A stretch of DNA of 21,069 nucleotides from CAYQJV01 sp964417925. Its GTDB lineage: Bacteria; Hydrothermota; Tepidihabitantia; B3-TA06; CAYQJV01. Below the pieces are notes generated by a model. That model was given only the letters and a program-made list of their open reading frames with translations, searched no databases and was not told the DNA's origin. The stretch lies in the NCBI GenBank assembly GCA_964417925.1, contig CAYQJV010000030.1, positions 1-21,069 on the forward strand. Reading direction: 5' to 3'. Of the stretch, positions 14,847 to 21,069 are shown in pieces; the first letter of the stretch is position 1; each line of letters begins with the position of its first letter. The position numbers were made by a program, and so were the translations under genes.

Positions 14847-15819
14847 TCCTCACCTCCATTGGCAGTGCAAAGGAAAGCCCATACCTGTAAACCGGATGGG
14901 AAAGTTTTTCATTATCCGGGGCAAGGTCAAGTATCTTTCCAGAAGGCTTATTTTTGAAAACCGAACCCTCTGCAAGCATCCATATCTGTTTCCTCTGTAT
15001 CTCTTTTCCATCGGTTATTGAGTAGGAATAACCTGCTCTGTATATGAGTTGATAAAAGCTGAAGGAAAGATTTTTAAGGGTTTCCTCATCAGGAAAGAGC
15101 AAAGAGAGATTTATGTAATGGGTTGGAGTATCCGGAGGGTCTATTTCAATTTCACAGATGTCCTTATCCCTATCAAAAGAAAAATATCCGCAACCAGTTG
15201 ACCTTAATCCACCTATTCCAGTATCCCCAAGGAATTCAATTACATTTATGAATTTTTCTTTTGTTTCTTCATTATCAAAATCTGCAAGAAAATAAAGCCC
15301 TGTGCCTTCTGAAAAATACACAAGACCTGAGTAATATATGCTTGAACCTGCTCCAAAAGGTCCTATTGCAACTCTTGGGACAGCCTTTTTTATGATGCTC
15401 TCTCTGAGAAGTTCTGCAACATCCCTTTTTTCTTTCTGCACCTCAATCTGCATGTCCTGGGCAGAAATGAGGTCTCCTCTCAATATCTTCCTAAAGGCAT
15501 TTTCAGGAATAAACCTCATCTTCTTCCAGTCCTTTAAAGATAACCCTTCAGGAAGGGAAAAAGGTATGTGTGGCTTTGGAAATAAAAGGGTATCCTTTAT
15601 GTAAGGGAAGGCAGAAGAAACTCTGAAAGGAAAACCTGCTCCTTCATCCTTTTCAAGGTTCAGTTCATCCAGGGACCCATAAAGGACTATCCATGCATTG
15701 AATATCGCAGAGGCAAGGGTATCACTGTGTATGAAACTTTCTGTCCTCTCAATCCCAATCCCTGCCTCACCAATATGAAAGGGAGACAAAGGCTTCAACC
15801 TGAAGACCGTGAACTTCAT
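14836..15819 (-). CDS. csm4: Csm4, handle-binding RAMP subunit
   Basis: A 327-residue RAMP protein with the usual Csm4 marks: 'RLKPLSPFHIGEAG' (7-20), 'FIHSDTLASAIFNAW' (29-43) and the glycine-rich 'GDTGIGGLRSTGCGYF' (198-213). Csm4 binds the 5' handle of the crRNA and connects the Csm3 filament to Cas10. It overlaps csm3 by 4 nt and csm5 by 11 nt, as expected for subunits made together. No domain is missing. Confidence 0.92.
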   Translation of the reverse strand: MKFTVFRLKPLSPFHIGEAGIGIERTESFIHSDTLASAIFNAWIVLYGSLDELNLEKDEGAGFPFRVSSAFPYIKDTLLFPKPHIPFSLPEGLSLKDWKKMRFIPENAFRKILRGDLISAQDMQIEVQKEKRDVAELLRESIIKKAVPRVAIGPFGAGSSIYYSGLVYFSEGTGLYFLADFDNEETKEKFINVIEFLGDTGIGGLRSTGCGYFSFDRDKDICEIEIDPPDTPTHYINLSLLFPDEETLKNLSFSFYQLIYRAGYSYSITDGKEIQRKQIWMLAEGSVFKNKPSGKILDLAPDNEKLSHPVYRYGLSFALPMEVRNAD

Positions 15820-16640
15820 GATAAGAAGAAAGGTGTTATCTTTTCCGAGACCTCTTGTTTAACCTTGGATAGAGGTGGAGGATTTTTTTCATCAAACTTC
15901 AGGGTTTTTACATTTTCATCTTCCCTTTCCTCTTCCATATAGGCTTCAATTTTTTTGGCTTTTATTGAGGAAATGTCTATTTTTACCTTTCCATATCCCC
16001 TTGAACCATGACCTCCAAGATAATCATCCTCAAGCAGTTCAAGAAGGGAGAGAATGTTTTTGAGGTCTTCATCAAGTTGAGATTGGTCTTCAACATCATA
16101 AATCATTTCAAGCTCAAACTCTGCACCTTCGGGGACCCTTTCAATCTGTCTTGGATTTGCAGCAGCGGTTACCCTGTCAACTGCATTCTCAAACTTCCAT
16201 TCAGTATAAAGCAGTCCTCCCTCTGCTTTTTTAAGATAATCAAGATTTATCAACCTGCAATCCCTGACCTTAAGTCTTGCAGGAAAGTTGCCATTTTTTC
16301 CGGAAGAGCCGAAAATACGACATAGAGGACATAAGGAAGCATTTTTAAAATCATTGCATACATGAATTTTAACTTCGCTCCCTATAGATTCTCTTTCTTT
16401 AGCCCATTTTTCTCCTTTTTCCTTTTCCATCTTTTTATCCATCAATGCCCTGAGTTTTCCCTTGAGGGAGCTTCCAGGGATATAGGGTTCTCTAGTAACA
16501 GGATGCCTTATAACAGGTGCGTCAAGCCCTCCTATCTCCATTGCCTCTCTGGAGGCTCCTATATGGAGCCCGGTTTTCAGAATTATTTTCCCCTCTATTA
16601 TCACCTTCCCATAAAGGGGTTTTTTTCTGGTTTCCTCCAT
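15816..16640 (-). CDS. csm3: Csm3, backbone subunit and target-RNA nuclease
   Basis: A 274-residue RAMP protein. 'GLHIGASREAMEIGGLDAPV' (24-43) contains D40, the Asp that in Csm3 proteins cuts target RNA at 6-nt steps. 'REPYIPGSSLKGKLRALMD' (50-68) is the RAMP motif, H93/C95/C104/C107 ('CNDFKNASLCPLC') form a likely zinc site, and 'GGHGSRGYGKV' (209-219) is the glycine loop. Several copies coat the crRNA; the long spacers here imply a long filament. AAGGAGGT precedes the ATG. Confidence 0.95.
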   Translation of the reverse strand: MEETRKKPLYGKVIIEGKIILKTGLHIGASREAMEIGGLDAPVIRHPVTREPYIPGSSLKGKLRALMDKKMEKEKGEKWAKERESIGSEVKIHVCNDFKNASLCPLCRIFGSSGKNGNFPARLKVRDCRLINLDYLKKAEGGLLYTEWKFENAVDRVTAAANPRQIERVPEGAEFELEMIYDVEDQSQLDEDLKNILSLLELLEDDYLGGHGSRGYGKVKIDISSIKAKKIEAYMEEEREDENVKTLKFDEKNPPPLSKVKQEVSEKITPFFLS

Positions 16641-16651
16641 TTTTACCTCCT

Positions 16652-17239
16652 TTAATCTTTACCACCGTAAAACCGGTGGTATGCAACTATTGCCTCTATG
16701 AACCCTTTTACTTTGTCCCAGTTTTCATTTTTTTCCAGATAAGGGTCTATTATGTCCTTTAAAATCCACAGTTCTTTTTTCCTCCCTGTTTCATAGGCAA
16801 GTTTGGGTTTCAAAAGAACAAGTGGTTTTTTAATGGAGAAGAAATCAAGAAACTTCCTTAACTGGGTTTTTGTCACACCCTGCACAGTTAACAGCATCCC
16901 TATAATTTCCCCTACTACAATTTTCTCCTCCAGATGGTCTTCCTGCATCAAGTCTATTTCCTTGCTTAAAACATTGTAAAGAGACTTCATGATCTTCTTG
17001 ATGACATCCTCTTTGTAGCTATTTCGGTAATTTCTATTTGCCATTCCCTTAAGAAGCACGCTGATGTTTTCTTCTGCTAATGAACCATCAATTTTAAACT
17101 TCTCCAGATTTTCCTGATACAATGCCTTACATTCCCTTTCTTTTTCTTTTTCTTTATAACACTTCTTATCACTCCAGGCATCCCAGAGGGCTTTTAGTTT
17201 TTTCGCTTCTATTAATAACCTGCCTATTTCTTCATTCAT
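16652..17239 (-). CDS. csm2: Csm2, small subunit, longer than usual
   Basis: The C-terminal half carries the Csm2 signature: 'VTKTQLRKFLDFF' (122-134), 'LKPKLAYETGRKKEL' (143-157) and 'FIEAIVAYHRFYGGKD' (180-195). Csm2 forms the inner filament that holds the target RNA against the crRNA. Known Csm2 proteins are about 120-150 residues; this one has 195 because of a Lys/Glu-rich helical N-terminal stretch of roughly 60 residues. The start is supported by AGGAGG just before the ATG and by the ATGA overlap with cas10, so the extra part is likely real. Confidence 0.88.
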   Translation of the reverse strand: MNEEIGRLLIEAKKLKALWDAWSDKKCYKEKEKERECKALYQENLEKFKIDGSLAEENISVLLKGMANRNYRNSYKEDVIKKIMKSLYNVLSKEIDLMQEDHLEEKIVVGEIIGMLLTVQGVTKTQLRKFLDFFSIKKPLVLLKPKLAYETGRKKELWILKDIIDPYLEKNENWDKVKGFIEAIVAYHRFYGGKD

Positions 17240-19593
17240 CTCTCCTCCTTTGTTTTTCTTGTTAATAAATCAAACCATGAAAATACCTGCCACAAATATG
17301 GAATGTAATCAGGAGACATAAACTTCTCTTTTAAATTCTCCCAATCCTTGTTTTTCTCAAGCTTTTTATTCTCTGCCCTTGCAATTGTATAGGCAATAAG
17401 GGGTAAAACCCTCCATTTCTTCTCTTTCCACATCTTTGATAAGTTCATGATTTTATACACAAATGCTCTGGAAATATCCTCCTTTAATCTATACATTGGC
17501 TTTAAAATCTCATCTCTCAGTTTAATCCATCTCTCCCATGAAAGTCCATCATATCCAAAAAGAGAAAATCCATCCTTTGGTTTTATTTCAGATGAAGCCC
17601 TGGTCCCATCCCTGTCTACTGGAGACTTTCCCTTTTCCTCTGCATCCCCTGCTTCCTCTGCCATCCTGTAAATAGGATATTTTGAACCTGCAATGACCAT
17701 TCCCCCTGATATTGAAATTGAGGGATTATCCCCTGTGAATTTTTTAAACTTCTCCCTTATCTCAAAGGCAGTATTTATAACCTCATCCCAGGGACCAACA
17801 ATGAAAAGGTCATCACCTCCTGAATAAACAACCACAAGATTGTTTTTTTCTTCTCCATCACCTGTCTTCATCGGACTTTGTAGAATTTTGTTTAAATAAA
17901 ACTTGAAGAAAAGATTGAGCATCCTTGAAAGGGTTGAGAGCCTTGATATTGAGTATTCCTCATCCTTAAATCCTCTCTGGAATATTGTTCCGAGATTGTC
18001 AACATCCATTCTCAAAACCCCTATCCTTTCAACTCCCTCTGTTTTCTCAACCATTTTATCAAACTCTCTTGTCCCACCTGTGTAATTTCCAAGATAAAAA
18101 GGAACCTGCGCAGGTTCAAAGGAGGATGGATTTATTCTGTAAATTTTCTTAAAAGGCTTCGCCTCCTTAGAAAATACATAAGTGTCATCCACTATCTCCA
18201 AGTATCCACCACCAGTCCCCATAAAGGAAACATCCGGAAGTTCTGCTCCAACATCCATCAAATTCTTGCATAACCTGCATATCTTCTCCTTTTCCAAAGG
18301 CTCTGTTCCCTCTTCCCTGTGGCATATTACACACGGATTTTTAAAAGGAGAAAGAGGTGAAAATATTTTCTGCGGTTCATCCGAAAATTTTTTCAATTTT
18401 TGCATGTTCAATTTTTCCATCAAGTCATCCCATAGCTCCTTGATTGAGGGTTCTCCTTCCCTGTTTTTCATCAAGAAACTTTTTCCTTTAAATGGTCTTC
18501 CAAAACTCCATACCATATGCAATCTTCCTTTTGTTTTTTCATAAAGCCAATTATTTGTTTGCTTCATATAACCTGCTACTGTTTCCTTCACACTCTCTAC
18601 ATTTGGAAAGAGAATGAATATATTACCACCTCCTGCATAAATTATATTGCCTGCAAATAATCCTGTTTTCTCAACAATTCTCTGAGCAACATGGTTGATT
18701 ATCAATTCAAGATAAAAGGACCTGGCTCTTAAAGATTTCAATGCTCCTTTTGATGTGATTGTATAAACAAAGTCCTGAACTCCTGAAAGGTCTGCACCAA
18801 ACAGTATGAAGGTCTCCTCATTCATGGAAGCACTTTCTATCTCAGCAGAGGAGATGGCAGAAAACTCTTTATCAGGATTTTTCTCCACGAGATATTTAAA
18901 AATGCATAAAGCAATCGCTGAAGTCATTTTCAAATGGTCAAAAAGGGAAATGTCAGGATACTCATTTTCTTTTTCATTAACAAAGGTATAGGATGGAACA
19001 AAGGAAAAATGGTATTCAAGCAAATAAAGCAGTGCATCGGGATTTATGCTATCCTTCATTTTATAAAAGTCCTCCCTGAACCTCTCCAAAAGAGCCTTAT
19101 AATCATCTCTGGTTAATTCAAGCCCATCCTTTTGAGGATAGGGAATATCATCTAAGTTCAATGATTTTAAAGGGAAACAGGAAAGCCCGGGGTTTTTATC
19201 CTCAAACAACCTTATCCGGTAAAAAACAGATGCTAAAGGCTGTTTTATGTTCCAGTATCTTTCTTTAATGACTTCATCCTTAATTTCAAACCTCTCTCCG
19301 GATGAAAGATTATCAGCATAGGCAACCAAAAGATACTCATTATTGCTGGACTTTTTAGCATCAAGCAGTTCATATTTGGGGTGTCTTTTTTCTATGAAGT
19401 GGTGATACCTTACATATTCTTCTAATTTTGAAAACTCATACACTGTTCCTTTGAACAGGCTTTTAAGAAATTCTTCTCCAAATTCTTGATGAGTTTTTGC
19501 CCCTGGATTTAAAGAAGCACGCTGAACGATTTTACCTATATCGTGTAATAATGCACCTATTATTATTCTATCCCTTATATTTATTTCTCTCAA
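17236..19593 (-). CDS. cas10: Cas10/Csm1, HD nuclease and cyclic-oligoadenylate synthase
   Basis: The 785-residue large subunit. An N-terminal HD domain has 'LLHDIGK' (H17-D18) and 'YHHFIEKRH', giving target-activated DNA cutting. A first Palm-like domain has 'FGADLSGVQDFVY' (265-277), and a zinc finger has C421/C424 and C439/C442. The second Palm domain holds the GGDD motif (592-595, 'VVVYSGGDDLFIVG') that makes cyclic oligoadenylate. A helical D4 domain closes it. Both activities look intact. It starts at TTG; AGGAGGT a few bases upstream and the HD motif at residue 17 support this start. It overlaps csm2 by 4 nt. Confidence 0.97.
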   Translation of the reverse strand: MREINIRDRIIIGALLHDIGKIVQRASLNPGAKTHQEFGEEFLKSLFKGTVYEFSKLEEYVRYHHFIEKRHPKYELLDAKKSSNNEYLLVAYADNLSSGERFEIKDEVIKERYWNIKQPLASVFYRIRLFEDKNPGLSCFPLKSLNLDDIPYPQKDGLELTRDDYKALLERFREDFYKMKDSINPDALLYLLEYHFSFVPSYTFVNEKENEYPDISLFDHLKMTSAIALCIFKYLVEKNPDKEFSAISSAEIESASMNEETFILFGADLSGVQDFVYTITSKGALKSLRARSFYLELIINHVAQRIVEKTGLFAGNIIYAGGGNIFILFPNVESVKETVAGYMKQTNNWLYEKTKGRLHMVWSFGRPFKGKSFLMKNREGEPSIKELWDDLMEKLNMQKLKKFSDEPQKIFSPLSPFKNPCVICHREEGTEPLEKEKICRLCKNLMDVGAELPDVSFMGTGGGYLEIVDDTYVFSKEAKPFKKIYRINPSSFEPAQVPFYLGNYTGGTREFDKMVEKTEGVERIGVLRMDVDNLGTIFQRGFKDEEYSISRLSTLSRMLNLFFKFYLNKILQSPMKTGDGEEKNNLVVVYSGGDDLFIVGPWDEVINTAFEIREKFKKFTGDNPSISISGGMVIAGSKYPIYRMAEEAGDAEEKGKSPVDRDGTRASSEIKPKDGFSLFGYDGLSWERWIKLRDEILKPMYRLKEDISRAFVYKIMNLSKMWKEKKWRVLPLIAYTIARAENKKLEKNKDWENLKEKFMSPDYIPYLWQVFSWFDLLTRKTKEER

Positions 19594-19626
19594 TACCGAC
19601 CTCCTCTTTTTAAATTATCCTATACT

Positions 19627-20469
19627 TTAAATAAATCTTTTCTCCAGATACCTCAAAGCCCATAGCCCAATGTTCGTTATTTTTATTCTAAACCTTTTAC
19701 CAAATTCATTTGTCTCAATGTCCACCAATCCATAAAAATTTAACCAATCTATCTCTTCAGGATATTTATTTAATAAATCCTCACACTCTTTTCCACTTAT
19801 TGGCTTTTTATCTGACAAAATCTTTAAAACTTCCATTTCTTTTCTTTTTGGTAAATAAAACAGTGGAGGAAAACCTATAAGGTCATTAAATTCTTCATGG
19901 ATATAATAAACCTCACTTCCTGTTAAAAATCCTGCCAGTGCACATACAACTACATGTGCCTTAAAACCACCTACTGCTCCAAAAATCACCTTGTATCCTT
20001 CATCCTTTTTCTTTCTTGCAAGATAAACAAACTTGTCAAGCATTTCAGAAAGCCCCTTCACAAATTCATCCACTCTTATCTCATAATCTCTGTGAAAATA
20101 CCCTGGCAATGAGAAAGTGTAGAAAGCATTTACACCCTGATTTTTTAAGAACCTGGTTAAAACTCTTACAACAATCTCATTTGACGCGGTTTTTGTGCCA
20201 GCAAGATAAATCTCGCAATCGCTTAAATTTATTTCCTTTTTTTCTCTATATTTAAAAAGATATCTGAGTTCAGCTGAATATCCCGAAGGATTTTCACAGA
20301 GAAAATTATAAACCGCATCAATAAAAGAGGGATCATCAAGCATTCTCTCCCATACATCATCTCCCATTCTGGCTTCTTTTATTACAGGATAATTATCAAC
20401 CTTTTTGTTTTTAAAATGCCCAATTAGGCTATTCCCTACTGTTATTATATGAAATTCTTTTCCCTTCAT
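19627..20469 (-). CDS. CARF protein with C-terminal winged helix, APE2256/Crn1-like ring-nuclease candidate
   Basis: About 280 residues and the first gene of the cas operon. The Rossmann-type CARF fold has 'ITVGNSLIGHF' near the start and 'FGAVGGFKAHVVVCALAGF' (about 163-181), then 'VYYIHEEFNDLIGFPPLFY'. This matches the Cas_APE2256 family (PF09651), which includes archaeal ring nucleases such as Sso2081 and Sso1393; the Ser after the first strand and the Lys of GGFK are where those need them. The last ~70 residues look like a winged helix ('PISGKECEDLLNKYPEEIDWLNFYG' split over 224-251). No HEPN motif is present. It may clear cA4 to switch Csx1 off, or act as a ligand-controlled regulator. 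ATG at 20469 with GGGTGG before it fits the promoter better than the GTG at 20481, whose leader would be about 5 nt. Confidence 0.8.
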   Translation of the reverse strand: MKGKEFHIITVGNSLIGHFKNKKVDNYPVIKEARMGDDVWERMLDDPSFIDAVYNFLCENPSGYSAELRYLFKYREKKEINLSDCEIYLAGTKTASNEIVVRVLTRFLKNQGVNAFYTFSLPGYFHRDYEIRVDEFVKGLSEMLDKFVYLARKKKDEGYKVIFGAVGGFKAHVVVCALAGFLTGSEVYYIHEEFNDLIGFPPLFYLPKRKEMEVLKILSDKKPISGKECEDLLNKYPEEIDWLNFYGLVDIETNEFGKRFRIKITNIGLWALRYLEKRFI

Positions 20470-20492
20470 TACACCACCCACTCTTTGGCAAA

Positions 20493-20520
20493 ATTATACT
20501 TTTAAATAATTTTTTGTCAA
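20493..20520 (-). promoter_or_regulatory. Promoter of the type III-A cas operon
   Basis: Read on the - strand: TTGACA (20520-20515), 16 nt, TATAAT (20498-20493), both perfect. Transcription should start near 20486, giving a leader of about 17 nt before the ATG at 20469. A second TTGACA lies 11 bp further up (20531-20526), making TTGACA-TTTTC-TTGACA. I see no clear operator. Confidence 0.75.
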
Positions 20521-20532
20521 GAAAATGTCAAA

Positions 20533-20761
20533 GCTGTTTGAAAAATAGGAGTTACATTTTAGAACTTCTGCACATATCTTTTAGGAAATCTTAAGAAAAT
20601 TGCCTATCGGGAAGTTCTGAAAAAACCACAGGGTCTTTTCAATTTTTCCATTCCTCTCAACACACCATTACAGAATTAAAAGTCTTTCCAAGAAACTGTT
20701 TTGCTACCTAAGATGAATTTCTGACAATAGAAATATCAGCAAAGAGGATTTTTCAAACAGC
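20533..20761. mobile_element. Small inverted-repeat-bounded segment, possible MITE or insertion-sequence remnant
   Basis: GCTGTTTGAAAAAT (20533-20546) is repeated exactly, inverted, at 20748-20761, enclosing 229 bp with no gene I can read on either strand. The ends resemble those of small non-autonomous elements. There is no flanking target-site duplication, so it is old, altered or not a transposon. Its left end stops 2 bp from the upstream TTGACA of the cas promoter. With the promoter region it accounts for the gene-free stretch 20482-20835. Confidence 0.4.
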
Positions 20762-20835
20762 CTCTTTATTGTTTTATTGACAAGATAAGTTTTTGCTTCT
20801 TTCTCTTTGTGCGGTATTAAGAATTTGAGACTGTT

Positions 20836-21069
20836 TTATAATTTTTTCACCTCCTTTATAACCTCTTCATAAATTTTCTCAAAATCAGGCACGTACTTAA
20901 GTTGATGGTTTAAAGAGTTCTTCCAAACATTTCTAAATTCTTTTTTTCTATTCTCCAAATCAGAAATATCAATATTTACTTTTTTAAATTCACATTTTTT
21001 ATAAATAAGGTTCTTGATGCTTTGAATATAAATTTTCCTTTTAAGATACCATATATCATAAAGGTCCCG
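20836..21069 (-). CDS. AbiEii/AbiGii-type nucleotidyltransferase toxin, 3' end only
   Basis: The frame is open from the right window edge to a TAA at 20838-20836, giving the last 77 residues of a gene that starts outside. It opens with 'RDLYDIWYLKRK', the conserved R-D-x-Y-D stretch near the end of AbiEii-family toxins (PF08843), followed by a helical tail with 'NVWKNSLNHQLKYVPDFEKI', again typical of that C-terminus. Family members are nucleotidyltransferase toxins paired with an AbiEi-type antitoxin, which would lie outside the window. It points the same way as the cas operon but has the 229-bp segment and the cas promoter in between. The family call rests on this short motif. Confidence 0.65.
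   Translation of the reverse strand, partial: RDLYDIWYLKRKIYIQSIKNLIYKKCEFKKVNIDISDLENRKKEFRNVWKNSLNHQLKYVPDFEKIYEEVIKEVKKL

Noticed and set aside
17236..19593. Loss of one of the two Cas10 active sites, common in type III loci
   Set aside because: Both the HD (H17-D18) and the GGDD (592-595) are present.
20533..20761. A transposase remnant inside the inverted repeats
   Set aside because: All frames are short and none shows a recognisable transposase motif.

Overview
The window is A+T-rich bacterial DNA. Its proteins are rich in Lys, Glu and Ile. A TolC-like outer-membrane protein points to a two-membrane cell, and the secreted peptidase ends in a C-terminal sorting-type domain of the kind common in FCB-related and candidate-division (e.g. 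WOR-3-like) lineages. That placement is inference; no marker gene is present.

Left part (1-5548, + strand): a tightly overlapping operon with the end of a Yip1-like membrane protein, a TolC-family outer-membrane protein, a HlyD/MacA-type periplasmic adaptor and a MacB/LolD-type ABC ATPase. No permease follows. Next come a small PLDc_N-type membrane protein with its own, apparently leaderless, promoter and an M1 zinc aminopeptidase. Three small genes run the other way (6542-5537, - strand): an unknown 64-residue protein and two TPR pieces.

Middle (6635-9776): a CRISPR array of 37 repeats (36 nt consensus) and 36 unusually long spacers (40-53 nt). The worn repeats lie at the left end and the leader at the right, so the array is transcribed on the - strand. 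In that direction each repeat ends in the usual ATTGAAAC handle.

Right part (20520-9777, - strand): a complete type III-A (Csm) system behind a near-consensus promoter. The order is a CARF-wHTH protein (ring-nuclease candidate), Cas10/Csm1 with intact HD and GGDD, Csm2, Csm3, Csm4, Csm5, Csx1 (CARF-HEPN RNase), Cas6, then a Cas4-Cas1 fusion and Cas2. Cas6 makes crRNAs, the Csm complex cuts matching RNA, Cas10 should make cyclic oligoadenylate, Csx1 would respond to it and the first gene may remove it or respond to it. The fusion and Cas2 acquire spacers. A weak terminator-like hairpin separates this adaptation pair from cas6. Upstream of the cas promoter lie a 229-bp segment bounded by 14-bp inverted repeats and the 3' end of an AbiEii-type toxin gene.

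The most striking signal is a 37-nt stretch of the CRISPR leader (9611-9647) that is an inverted, near-identical copy of the ribosome-binding site and first codons of cas4-cas1 (11646-11680). The leader appears to have a promoter placed so that the 5' end of pre-crRNA would carry an RNA antisense to the cas4-cas1 translation start. The two substitutions inside the G-run keep pairing as G-U wobbles. This could be a feedback loop from the array onto spacer acquisition.
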